Assembly (NCBI GenBank): GCA_003550305.1
Contig: QKYT01000393.1
Span: forward strand, 16,415 to 52,090
From: Glomus cerebriforme
Lineage: Eukaryota > Glomeromycota > Glomeromycetes > Glomerales > Glomeraceae
Length of the DNA: 35,676 nt
Direction: 5' to 3'
Below the pieces are notes generated by a model, which saw only the letters and a list, made by a program, of their open reading frames with translations, was not told the origin of the DNA and did no database searches. Positions 1 to 11,057 of the stretch are shown here, piece after piece (positions within the stretch are counted from its first letter, which is position 1; each line of letters begins with the position of its first letter). The translations under genes were made by a program, and so were the position numbers.

Positions 1-720
1 TTAGCACATTTATTGTATGGTCAAATATACAGAAATCGTAGTGAATTTAATTGGATGATTTTTCAACAAAAATCACACAGACTTTTTTCATAGGGTAGAG
101 ATAAATCACATTATATGTAGATGAACAAAAATTAAAATACAAAACTAAATTATATGCATGGAAGATTATATCTTGAATTTGAACATTATAAAAAATAATT
201 TAAATAATACAGATTTGAATGTAAAAGAGTTCCCTCCCTTAAGAATTGATAATACTGGATTAAAAGATGATGATATTAAAAGCATTAATTCAATTATAAA
301 TTGTAACATACAAAATTTTAAAACAATTGAAGATACTGTATTTATATAAATTTATCTAATTAATTATATTTATTAAATTTTATTATACAGTATTAGGAAA
401 TTACCATTGCATAGACAAGGATAAAACATTATTCAGATTATTTGAATTACTAAGCATCTTATTGTAAACGCTGATCATGCAGTTTAATCATATTGGACTC
501 ATATTTATAATGATCCTTCTCATGCTCCTCCAACATTTAAAGATTTTAATTATAAATCTTCAGATAGTATATTAATATTTTGTAAAATATATTTATAGTT
601 TTAACTCAAATTTAATTACTTTTTATATATTTGAAGTTTAGACGAGGCCTTGGAGGAGATATCATAATTTTGAACATTTATCAGCATCAGAAAAAGAATA
701 TACCCAGTCATTTGCATAAC
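1..720 (+). pseudogene. Decayed protein-coding stretch, family unknown
   Basis: Four protein-like pieces lie in order on the plus strand but are separated by stops and frame changes. Bases 1-90 are open from the window edge and end RLFS-stop. An ATG at 158 opens 63 residues (start MEDYILNLN, end IEDTVFI). Around 405-465 another frame reads HCIDKDKTLFRLFELLSIL. From about 466, after a frameshift, comes VNADHAV, a stop, then SYWTHIYNDPSHAPPTFKDF. Near 645-715 a further frame reads RPWRRYHNFEHLSASEKEYT. The polar, low-hydrophobicity composition is unlike the random AT-rich frames nearby, so I infer a broken gene or transposable-element ORF. I do not recognise the family. The 158-349 ORF could also be a small intact exon. 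Confidence 0.35.
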
Positions 721-2970
721 ATTTGGGATTTTTCATAATAATAATAAATTAGTATATCAATCCCAGGATTATATATGTATGATATATATTGTATATTTTG
801 AAATTTTATTCCAAGCAATATATATTATTATCATTATGCTATATACTTTTTGAATTTTTGAATTTTTGAATATATAATATAATTGCTGCCAAATTCTGTG
901 TCCTTCAGCTCTTTCATAATAATTTATTCTATTTGTATATAATTTTGTAATATTTGTATTATAATTGTAAATATATATAAATACATTTATAGTATAGATA
1001 ATTAGAAAACTATAGAAATATGAATATTTTTTAAATTCTTATTTCTTACATAATCAGGTGAAAGACTTATTACTAGGATTAAGAAATTATTATAATGTGA
1101 TAATTTCAATTTGAGATTCTCAATATTTATTATTATTTTTTGGTAATATTGGTAGAACCATATTTATGTTTTTTTTGTGGTACTATACCTTTTTGTTTTA
1201 ATAACTTCAATTATAATTTTATTTCAATTAGTACAGTATGAATGTTTAAAATTGTTTATTAATATATATAACAATATTTGAGTTATTATTTAGAACTTGT
1301 GCATGTATTCTTATATTTTTATCAAGATTATAATAATTATCTGTCTAAACATTAATCTATTTTATTTACATTTGAATATTATAAAGCTGTTGTCTTTGGA
1401 AAATTTAGTTTATATTGTAATTTATTTTGGTTCTTAGTTAATAACTGGATGTTATAAAATATTGATTTATTTTGCTATTACATTTTGTTTTAAGTTTAAT
1501 AAATAAATTTAATTAAATAAATAATCATTGATTTGATCTGAAGAAGATTCGTTATAATTTCATTAATAAATAAATTTGAATTATTTGTCAATTCTTTTTA
1601 ATGTTTAAGACTTATTTTATTTAAAGTAAAAATAAAATAATAAAGTAAAAAAATGGCACAATTGCTCTTTAAATTTTTTCTAATTACTAATATGTTTATA
1701 ATTTGAAAAAAATAAATGTACTGTACTTTTTATTTACACTTAATTATAATAAGCAGAGTAGTAAAGTTTAATTAAACATGATAAATATACAGTATGTCAA
1801 GAATTACTGTTTTTTTTTATTAAAGAATTCATTGTGATTAATATAAATTTATATATTCAAAATACTTGTATGTATCTCATTTTTTCATATAAATTAATTA
1901 TGAAATTGTTTTGTAAAAATCATTTTTTTATTTGCTAAAAACTTTTTGTTATTAATTATAGAATTCTGATTATTTATTTATTTTAATATAATATAATAAA
2001 GTAAGGTCAGTATTACAGTAATAATTACGCATGTGTAATATAATCCTCCAAAACAATTTTTTTTTTCTAAGATAATATCCTTTTTTGGTGATTTGTATCA
2101 CTTAATAAATGACCTGTCATTATTATATATATAAAAAAAACATATACAACAAAGGTAAAAAGGATCCTGAAATATATATGTAAAGTAAGATGCATTATTG
2201 CTTCACCATTATAAAAGAATTTTATAAAGTTAGATTTGGATTTGCATACAAAATAAGGATTTTGTAGTCAAAGTTAGGTTATTTTAATGTAAGTAAAAGG
2301 GTTTAATTTGTGCACTTTTTGTATAAATTTTGCTTATTATATACAGTATATAATATAAAAAAAAATTACTTAAAAAAAATCACAATTATGAGGATTTTAA
2401 AACGCTATAGTTTTATTTAAAATATTTTATTAAAACTTATAATAATCTAAGGTCAGAAGATTATTTGCTTATTTTTTCTTATTTTCTGAAATCAAGTATC
2501 AACTTTGCATACTGACATAAAAAAATCCTTGTGTATAGCTATTAGTAAAAATCTCTAAAATTATTTTACTCTTTTATATATATTTTGGGATTCTGGTAAA
2601 GGTAGCAGATATAGCTGTTGATGTTAATATATATATAGGTGTAGAGAAAAGGGAACAATCTCTATTTTATGGATCAAAGGTTGTTTAAATAGATTTTTTT
2701 TTGATTAAAAAAACCAAATAATAATTTTTTTTTGTCCTTAGATTTGGCAATTTTTTGACTAATAAAAAATTTAATCTAATTTAGGCTTAGCAATTTGACA
2801 TTATAGTTGTACTATTTAAATCTGTCACAACTTTTTTTCATTTTTCAAATAAATAAACCATGTATAATGGGAACTATTTTTTGGTTTGTTCTACATTATT
2901 GTTTCACTTATATAAACCAAGTGATTATAGTATTTTATTCATTTTATTTATTCATCTTAAAAAAAATTCT
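721..2970. other. AT-rich intergenic stretch, no gene seen
   Basis: Very AT-rich with many homopolymer and TA runs. All frames are closed by frequent stops and no protein family is recognisable. The open frame that begins at 2807 is a chance upstream extension of the gag-like ORF: its first 55 or so residues are hydrophobic and Phe/Tyr-rich, as expected of translated AT-rich non-coding DNA. Confidence 0.6.
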
Positions 2971-2971
2971 A

Positions 2972-3649
2972 GGATCATTAATAAAAGCCACTTTGAGAAA
3001 ACAAGGTAAATACTACAGTGTTAAAGCTACGGTAGTACTAAGAACAAAAAAATTAGAACAACTTGAAATATATCAAACATGGCAAACAGCATTAGGTGAA
3101 ACAATAGTCAGATGGTTTCCAGGTGATTGGACTCTTGAAATGAGAAAAGAGAGATTTAATCATCAAGCCGTAATTAGAAATCTGGCGGACGATTTAACAG
3201 AACAGAAGTTTTATATGGAAGTAGATACATCCATATATAATCAATATAAATCGATCAAAATAGTAAAAGATAGCAAAGGTAAAAAGAAACTGATTGGTTT
3301 CTTTGAAAAACAAGCGGACGTGGTNNCGGCATGTCAANACCCGATCACGATCAACGAAGTNGAATACAAATGGACTCGCNATAATTATAAGCAANGGCAA
3401 GAAAAGAAGACAAAAGCTGGAGGCAAAAATAATAAGAAAAGCGATTCCAATAAAAAGGGCTTAGACAAGAAAAAATCGAAGGACACTTCGTCGTCAANNA
3501 AAAATTCAAATAAGAAAAGGGGAGGAAGNAAGCAAGATAGCGTAGCGGATATCTTGGCAAAAGCCTTAGCTAAAATAATGGCNGGGCAAGAAAAGTCTAA
3601 GTCAAGAAAAGGAANAAAGAATAAGTCACGTGGGAGTAGTAGGTCTTAA
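2972..3649 (+). mobile_element. gag-like (ORF1-type) retroelement fragment
   Basis: An uninterrupted reading frame of about 225 residues. The first part carries TVVLRTKKLEQLEIYQTWQ, then VRWFPGDWTLEMRKERF, then KKKLIGFFEKQ and EYKWTR. The tail, about 85 residues, is Lys/Ser/Gly-rich and disordered-looking, ending KNKSRGSSRS. This layout matches multicopy gag/ORF1-like nucleic-acid-binding proteins of retroelements in Glomeromycotina (recalled family knowledge, no search). The N-terminus is missing: the frame runs upstream into unrelated AT-rich sequence, and no reverse transcriptase follows. At least a dozen N bases fall in the ORF and more follow between 3663 and 3697, as expected when multicopy DNA is assembled. 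It could have been domesticated, but truncation without the enzymatic ORF makes a dead fragment more likely. Confidence 0.6.
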
Positions 3650-5429
3650 AGGGATGGATATAANGNTANAATTTTATTNGGGATAANATTAAAAGNNGAG
3701 AGGCTTGCCTCCCTTAGTTATTTCTATAGGGTTTTCATTATATGTATTCAGACCTCGATCTGAAATTACCTTTTTCTAGTATTAGTTTTTTGTTAATTTT
3801 TGTCCTGTCACGTGAATTATAGTAAAGCGAGTACAGTCATCTATTTGGTTAATTCTTTGGAAAACAAGTTATATAGATAGACAGATGGGGGTTTAATTTG
3901 GGAAGAAAATCTAATCGCCTATTTAGGTCCTTACTGATATAGGAATATACTTATATATTTTCACACTGTCAGTATGTATTAGATACAAATTAAATAAATA
4001 AATAAAATATAACTTTTGTATTACCTTATAACTAAAAAAGGTAAAAGCTTTTTTATAATGTTACACAAAGATATAATTATTAACCATCCATACATGTATG
4101 TACAGTACAAGATGCCATCATACATATCATACAATACATACAGCGTCAACCATACACTACATGTTTGCATGTTTGCTAACTACCTGGTAATTTCGCACCT
4201 GTTACGATCGTCTTATATGGAAATTATTTTTTTTATTACATACTGTAGGTTGATGTGTGGCAACTTCACTTTATAATTCTGATAAAATCAATTAATAATG
4301 TTTCAATAATTTAGAGAGAGTTGGAGCGTCTCGAAAATTTACTCAAAGTATTAATTAAGAAATTAAGTGTTCATTATTCATATTTCATAGCCAATTAGAT
4401 AATATTTAAATATGAATGAATAGCACGTAACATCTAAGAATTAAACATTGAAATTTTTAAAATTACTTTAATCAAAAAATTGATTTTTTTTTTATTTGGT
4501 AAAATTCCAGAATTTTTTATTCTGGATTTTATTTGTTTAAAAAGATACCTATAAAAAATGTTGATTCGCTTCCGTAAATGTAGAATATTCGGAAATTAAA
4601 TGACTATTATACGACTTACTTGGTTAGATTTTTCGATCATATAGCTAAATTCACTTATAACGGAAATATTTGGATAAAATTTTTATATAAATGGAATTAA
4701 CATTTTTCGATTATTTTAAATTCGAATTCATATATTTAACTCAAAATAGTTGTATCTTATTTCATTATTTTAGACGTCCTAAAATTAGTTTTTGCTTGGA
4801 ATAAATTAGTATAAAATTCGCATGTAGGATTTACCGTGACTTTAAATTAATGTTTTTTACAGTCACACACGTGATCAGTGGTAGCGTTGTTTCATGTAAT
4901 ATATCTGATATCCATATGATTGACTTTTCAGAATGGAATAAAATATCCTTATTTTCTAATAAATTTCATTATGTTCATTTCTCGAGAAAAATTGAGTTAT
5001 GTATTAATTGAGAATATCAGATGAAATAAAATATTAGAAACTGTGATATTTCACATGACAATATTTATAAATATTAAATATTTAGCAAAAATATACAGCA
5101 TAAGCTTGTGAAATTTTTTGTTAATAGGATTATAAGGAGAAAAACTTAAAAAGAACTGGAACAAATATTTAAAAATAATGATTTTATTTTTTATAGCTTA
5201 AATCAATAATAAATAAATAAATGGAAAGAAATTGTTTGTTAATACAAGATCTATCAAATAAATTTTTGAAAATGGTATGAACTTAAATTTCTATTATTAA
5301 CCTTAGATTTTGCAAACTGTCGAAAATAATATACTAAGATTATCATTAAAAAGTATATATTTTTTTAATCTGATATTTAATTCTTTATGTGAGATTTAAC
5401 CTTGTATTTACGTTTATGAAGAAATGTTG
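3650..5429. other. Intergenic stretch, no gene seen
   Basis: The first 50 bases still carry N bases and probably belong to the 3' part of the gag-like element. The rest is AT-rich with no recognisable coding. The 86-residue frame at 4016-4276 has no family signal. Confidence 0.5.
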
Positions 5430-5960
5430 AAAAATAAAGAGATCATCGTGATGGGAAGATACAAAGCAAGAAGATAAACGAAGTAAGAGAAAGAAATACT
5501 ACAAGATAAAATTTAAAACTTTATTCAAAACTAAAAAAGAATAGAATAAAAATTTACAGACGGAAATAATATAATAATGAAATGCAGATGATTAGCTCAA
5601 TATGATAGAGAAGAGGAAAGTGGAAATGAAAGAAATACAAGTTAAAAGGAATAATAAACAAAACAGGTATTCAATAATCAGATAAGAAATAAAAAGAAAA
5701 TCAAAAAACATTTTCAAGAATAGTCAAAGAAGGGGAAAAAATAGAAAAAATAATTTGAAGAAAATACATATATAAACAACGAAAGTACATTAAATTATAA
5801 AAATATACTAGTCACTTAATTGGAATAAAAGATGAGTAGTTATAGAAAGAAATAATGAAATCAAAAAGAAATCATACAAGAGTAATTGAAATAAATTAGA
5901 AAAGGATAATGAAGGAATATAAGAAAAATTACAACAAAATAATACAGATGGTAGTAATTT
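5430..5960 (+). repeat. Purine-rich repeat body, copy 1 (tail-to-tail with copy 2)
   Basis: The plus strand is strongly A/G-rich for about 500 bp. It matches the reverse complement of 6120-6985 over several blocks: a block at 5670-5750 with CATTTTCAAGAATAGTCAAA, a block around 5740-5775 (AATTTGAAGAAAA, then ATATAAACAA), AGTCACTTAATTG, and the terminal AGTAAT...TTAGA...TTTCTTATTTTTT. Its last 80 bp also match the end of the copy at 27.3-28.07 kb (TTAGAAAAGGATAATGAAGG here). This makes it a member of the repeat family described at 6120-7271, but I see no tandem-unit head next to it. Confidence 0.6.
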
Positions 5961-6119
5961 AGACTTTCTTATTTTTTATTAAAAGTATTTTTTTTTTTTT
6001 ATTATTATTTACAGTTAAATAAAAATTATTTGAAATCATGTTTTTTAAGTAAATACAAGTTATCCATTAGAATATCCGGTCGAAACAATTCACAAAATTT
6101 GAAAAATTATTTTATTTAT

Positions 6120-6985
6120 TAAAAAATATATTCTTTAATACATTAAATTACTAAAAAAAAAAATAAGAAAATCTAATATTACTATTTACTACTTCATTTG
6201 TATCATTTTGTTATATTTTTTCTTCTATTATTATTGTTTGTTTTATTGATTTTATTCTCATATTTTATTTTTTATATCATTATTCCTTTCTATTTCAGCT
6301 ACCTTATTATATCTTTTATTCCCAACTTTTTCTACAATTAAATGACTGTCATCTTTTTTCTAAGCCAGTATACCTTCTTTGTTTATATGCTTTTTTCTTC
6401 AAATTGTTCTTTCAATCTTGTCCCTTCTTTGACTTTGTCTTCATCTTTGGAAATGTTCTTTGGTTTCTTCTTTATCTATTATTATTGATGACCTGTTTCT
6501 TTATTATTCTTTTAAAGTCCAACAATTTTTATATTTCTTGTTGTTCTTTTAATCATTCACCAGATAGCAAATATTTTCTTTTACTTAATACTTTTTTTAG
6601 CTTGTTATCTGTCTTTTTTCTTTCATTTCCTTTCATTCCACCTTACTCTTTCGTATCTTCTTTGTTATCTTGAGCTTATCTTTTATTATTTGTTTTACCG
6701 ATATTTATTTATTTTTTTTTATTCTACTCTTTTTTAGGTTTAATTTTTACGTTTTAACATGTTTTAATGGGTTGATTATCTTGAATATTTTTCCTCTCAT
6801 TTCCAGTAATGAAGATTAGATCATCTTGATTATCTCGGCAATTCTACATCTTTTTCAATACTGAGATATTTGTTCTCTGATTCGCCCAGAAGTTGTTGCA
6901 TATTTCTTATTTTATCTTGAAGTAGTATTCTTTTTTCTTTTATCTTTTTGCTGTTTGTTGATATCTCCCCATTACTGATCTCATT
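6120..6985 (-). repeat. Repeat body, copy 2 (pyrimidine-rich on the plus strand)
   Basis: The minus strand is Lys/Glu-codon-rich and aligns in blocks with copy 1 (5430-5960) and the copy at 27.3-28.07 kb; for example GAAAGAACAATTTGAAG followed by ATATAAACAAAGAA recurs. A minus-strand frame of about 65 codons at roughly 6830-7020 contains KKIKEKRILLQDKIRNMQQ and ends VELPR-stop, a heptad-like coiled-coil pattern. I infer a decayed coding region, perhaps the helical tail of a transposase, but no catalytic domain is visible. Long plus-strand frames here, such as 6404-6673, are antisense shadows of the skewed composition. Confidence 0.55.
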
Positions 6986-7052
6986 AGTCTTTAATATTAT
7001 TTCATAAATATAAATATTAGGAAATGAAAAAGGGAATTCTAATCTAAATCAA

Positions 7053-7271
7053 ACCACAGATAGGAGATACTCGACTATCTAACTGGTCTTTCCTTGCCTG
7101 ATACGAAGAAGACTTCATATACAGTATAAGGAAGATAAGAGGAAATTTAAAGGAATTTTAAAAAAAATTGGCCAAAATAGGAGATACTCAACTATCTGAC
7201 CGATCTTTCCTTGCCTGATATGAGGAAGACCCCATATACAGTATAAGGAAGATAAGAGAAAGGTTAAAGGG
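7053..7271 (+). repeat. Two tandem ~117 bp units, head of repeat copy 2
   Basis: Unit 1 runs from about 7053 to 7160 and unit 2 from about 7171 to 7271, period 117 bp. Both contain TAGGAGATACTC, then TCTTTCCTTGCCTGATA, then CATATACAGTATAAGGAAGA. The outer flank reads ATTCTAATCTAAATCAAACC. The same unit pair recurs at 27026-27256, 30294-30512 and 31223-31450. Confidence 0.85.
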
Positions 7272-7876
7272 ACTGAGAACCTAGTTTTTAATAAGGAAAG
7301 AAGAAAAGATAAAATTATAGAAAGAAAAGGGTTTAAAGGGAGATTTCAGCGAATCTAGTTTTTTAAATTTAGAGAAAAAAAATTTTAAGAAAATAATAGG
7401 TATTTATAATTTTTTTTTTTTTACTTTTTGTAAAACTTACAAAAAGTGTGTCATGAAAACTTATTATGTATTTTTATTATTGATTATGCAATGTACTACT
7501 TAATATAGATTTATTTACCAAATTTATTTATTTTTTAATCATGAGCTAATTGGCTAAGCCAAGTATAATGGCACACATGTTACAATCCATATTTTTTACG
7601 CGTCATAATTTCTTATTTTTTTTTTTATTTTTTGGTTTATAATTAGAGACACGATCAAATTATGTATGATAAAAAATTTTTAAATGTGATAAAGATTATA
7701 AATGAACTGTGTTACATTATATTATATGATACAACTTTTTGTATAACATAACACATGTTCTTTGCTTTTACTATTTTTTTTACACATATTCTTTTTATTC
7801 TTAAAAACCATCCTTTACTTAAAAATGTTCGTTTAAAAAATCAAAGCCAAAAAAACTTCTGGATTAATTAAAGAAT
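7272..7876. other. Intergenic stretch, no gene seen
   Basis: It begins with about 100 purine-rich bases that may still belong to the repeat, then AT-rich sequence. A short palindrome, TTGGCTAAGCCAA, lies near 7550. No coding signal. Confidence 0.5.
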
Positions 7877-8224
7877 TATTACAGTTAAATATGTTGAAGG
7901 AACTGTTGATTTTATTGAATGGAAAACAAAAAATGGTCAAACAAAATCAATTAATCGAATTGACGATATAGTTAAATTAACAGAAAAGGGTGAGGAATTA
8001 GTTAAATAAATTGAAGCAGGAGATAAATTATGTTGGTCTTGGAGGATGTATTGTGGTATATAAAGAAAATGATGATGAATAAAGATGTTTATACCATGAT
8101 TATTTCTAAAATATACATTTTTTCACCTAGAACAATTGATTTCGAATAAAGATATCTTTTAATTGTATATTGTTGAACGAGAAGTAACCGAATCAATCAA
8201 GTATTTAGTAAGACGCGTTTTTTG
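7877..8224 (+). pseudogene. Broken small coding stretch, family unknown
   Basis: One frame reads ITVKYVEGTVDFIEWKTKNG and continues through RIDDIVKLTEKGEELVK to a TAA, after which IEAGDKL follows in the same frame. A frame change then gives LGGCIVVYKENDDE-stop. Further on, 8171-8224 reads IVEREVTESIKYLVRRVF-stop. The acidic/basic mix is protein-like and unlike random AT-rich frames. There is no clear start codon and I do not recognise a family. The pieces may come from one gene or from two unrelated fragments. Confidence 0.3.
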
Positions 8225-8470
8225 ATTCTTAAAGCCACATTGTTGATTAAAATTCAAAATATAAAAAAAATTATACGGTTATACTGCAATATTTTATAAA
8301 TAATATAAAATTAAAAAACCAGAAATTAATATAATAAATTATAGATACTATAAATGTGCATCATTAAAATAAACCTCGTCATTTGTCAAAATAATAGAAT
8401 TATATCCTCATAAATTCTATAAAATAAAAAGATAGTTATTAATTAAAAATTAAAATACCTATAAGAATGA
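8225..8470. other. 3' flank of the minus-strand kinase gene
   Basis: AT-rich, no coding signal; probably contains the 3' end of the kinase transcript. Confidence 0.4.
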
Positions 8471-9943
8471 TTAAATTAAATTATAATTACCTAAATCATC
8501 ATCGTCAGCATTTCGTGGTTCTGGAAGATTTTTAAAATCTAAAATTCTACTTGTATAAATTGCTTGAGAATGTGTCGTATATGAGAGCATACCAGTAGAT
8601 GATAATGAAGGTACTGTTTGTGATGATGATTTTTCATTGATTTCATCTACTTCTTTAAATTGTTCAGAAATTGTTGAATTATTATAACGTAAATCTATTA
8701 ATTCATTGAGTAATTCTGCAATTTTAGGGCGTTTTGAAGGGTCTGCATCCCAACATTTTACAATTACGTCTAAAATTAATTGAGGAACCTCATAATTAGA
8801 TGTTGGTCTCAATCCTTCACAAATTTTAATAGCCAAGAATTCTTCATGATCTATATCATGATAAGGAGGTAATCCAGTACAAACTTCATATGCAATAATT
8901 CCAAATGCATAAATATCACTATCTTGAGTATATACTTTTCCTCTTAAAACTTCGGGAGCTACGTAAGGTAATACTCCATATATTTCTTTATCATCATTTT
9001 GAGAAGATTTTACATTTGCTGGTTGGCATAATCCCAAATCAGTAATAAAAGTTCCATTAGTATTGTTTAATAAATTGCCACAATGAAAATCATGGTGAAT
9101 TAATCCACTATCATGAATTTCTTTGAGACCTTTTGCAATATCCCTTAATATATCCAACTTTTTTTTCCAATCCAATGAAACAAAACAATTATCTAAATGT
9201 TGTCTTAAACTACCATTTTCTACAAAATTCATTACCATCATAAAGTTATTTGTTTCCGGATCTTTAGTAATACCATAACAACGAATTATCCAACCATTGG
9301 CGTTAGCACACACTAAAACATGTAATTCGACCTAAAAGAAAATTTTCATAATTAATAATAGTTTGTTTTGTGTTCATAACAATTAATATTAAAGATCACA
9401 AAAAAAAATTTCTCTTACTTCTCTTAAAAATTCAGCCGTAATATTTTGTGAATTATGTAAACATTTTAAAACAACATGAACTTGTTGATATTCATAATGT
9501 TTAGATCTTTTCCATTTATTATTTTTAGGATCCCAACTATATATATATCCATCTTTCCATATTGCTTTATAAGTAGTTCCAAATCCACCTTTAGCCAAAT
9601 ATTTAATATCTTCAAATCGATCGTATTCAATCCACTCTAAAACTTCAAGACAATTTTTAGCTTCAAGTTGTGTTTTTTGAATAAACTTATCGACATCACA
9701 ATTTCCGCTAGTCCAATTTTTGAAATTTTGTTGAAAACGTTTAGCATTACATGGTCGACACCAATAATTACTACCGGTGTTAGGCTGCTTACATTCTTTA
9801 CATAAATAAAACGCTTTAAACCGCTGTTTTAACTCTTCATTTAATATTAGTTTATCTACCAACAAATTTTCTTCTTCAGTTAGATGTCGTTCAAAATCCT
9901 TTATTTGCTCAAATACATCGTCACTAATCTTGATTTCTTCCAT
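8471..9943 (-). CDS. TKL-like protein kinase with N-terminal CxxC pair (two exons)
   Basis: Exon 1 is 9419-9943 (175 codons from ATG at 9943) and exon 2 is 8471-9331; the 87 bp intron has donor GTAAGA and acceptor TTTTAG, joining FLRE to VELHVL. The product is 461 aa. Residues 48-65 hold CxxC-x10-CxxC, possibly zinc-binding. The kinase domain runs from about 107 to 395: glycine loop KGGFGTTY (118-125), beta-3 lysine K160, catalytic loop HHDFHCGN with D256 and N261, DLG in place of DFG at D273, APE at 300-302, and CWDADPSKRP with R376. Lys, both Asp and Asn are present, so activity is plausible, but HRD is HHD and DFG is DLG. The family usually phosphorylates Ser/Thr. The C-tail is Ser-rich with LPEPRNADDDD near the end. 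The expanded fungal TKL assignment is from family knowledge; substrate is unknown. Confidence 0.85.
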
Positions 9944-10777
9944 GTTAAAGAAATATTATAAGTGAAAAAAAAAATTAGGGCGTAGGCTAAACTAAAAAGA
10001 TTAATAAAGAAATGTATTAGCCTTTTATAGAAAGATTATGAAAAAATGCATAAACTTAATTTTGCTCGTCTAGTAATAATTAATTGACCACGTGTCAATA
10101 AAATTTTATTTGAATAAAAAATGAAGATAATGAATAAACTCTGTAGATTGTTTAGTTTTTTTCCGTAATGTCTTGCGTTACAGATGAAAAAGAAAATATT
10201 ATTAAATAATAAAAAATTAAAAACTTACCGGTGGTGGTTCCGTGATTGTCATTGTTATCGGCCAAAAATTATAATTTCGGCCAGAATTATAAAAAGTAAA
10301 CCGCCAGTGATTTTACAGGAATATAAATTAAATTTTACAATCAATTAATATAAAAAATTTATTTAAAAATCTCAGATATAAATGATAGAACGAGAAGGAT
10401 TATACAGTAATAATTTAATTTTATTAAAAATATCGTGTCAAGTATGATCTAAATAACTAGTTTACTGACCATAATTAAGTCTGGATTGTAGCGTGAAACT
10501 TCATACTGTACTATATATGTAAATAAAATAAAGTCCAGTTGGATTAGGCTCTCATATTTTCTTTCACCGTTCTCCTGACCGATGTTCCTAAAATATATTC
10601 CTAAAATATAAAAAAAAATTAGTTATTAAATTTATGATGAAATGATTATAAAAAGATCTCGCTGCTTTTTTTTTTTAGTAAATTTTCAGCAATTTCAATA
10701 ATCTGTTACCAAATGGTTTTGCTAAGATTCAATAGTCTTGGAGGGGATGAAACAAAGTTACTATCAGATGTTGTTAC
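9944..10777. other. Upstream region of the minus-strand kinase, possible mini-exon
   Basis: On the minus strand, 10229-10252 encodes MTITEPPP directly before a consensus donor GTAAGT. This could be a short first exon or a 5' leader exon, but no acceptor joins it in frame to the ATG at 9943. Next to it, 10259-10296 holds two GGCCA...ATTATAA motifs. Nothing else is recognisable. Confidence 0.3.
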
Positions 10778-11057
10778 TTTTTAAAGAATCTAGTAGAAAC
10801 CACGCTTGAACCATTATTTAAGAAATATAATGAATGTAGTCAGAGAGAAATTTCTGATGAAATTCATGGGATTTGCATTCTATGCTATAGAGCAAAAATG
10901 GTTACAAGTAAAAATAAACTGTGATATAGAATATGTTCGTAGAATTTATTGCTGAAGGAGGAATTTCAAGGATATAAATACACTAGAGCTTCAGATATTT
11001 ATGGATTTAGTATGATTATGTTGGAATTAATGACTGGTATAGATCTTATTGTTGAAA
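10778..11057 (+). pseudogene. Kinase pseudogene, internally deleted and cut by an insertion
   Basis: The frame from 10778 reads YNECSQREISDEIHGICILC, resembling the Cys-rich N-terminus of the kinase at 21563, then hits a stop after KNKL. Another frame gives VEFIAEGGISRI (glycine-loop region). Without the middle of the kinase domain, the sequence then jumps to YKYTRASDIYGFSMIMLELM, which matches the post-APE helix of the 21563 kinase, and ends DLIVEIHH where the 11058-11590 element begins. So most of the catalytic domain is deleted and the 3' part was interrupted; I could not find the remainder after 11590. Clearly a dead relative of the 21563 and 24085 genes. Confidence 0.75.

Noticed and set aside
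3194..3560. Two minus-strand frames opposite the gag-like ORF
   Set aside because: Shadows of the plus-strand coding frame and interrupted by unknown residues.
6404..6673. 89-residue plus-strand frame rich in Phe, Leu and Ser, looking like a membrane protein
   Set aside because: It is the antisense of the Lys/Glu-rich repeat body; pyrimidine-rich strands give hydrophobic frames by composition alone.
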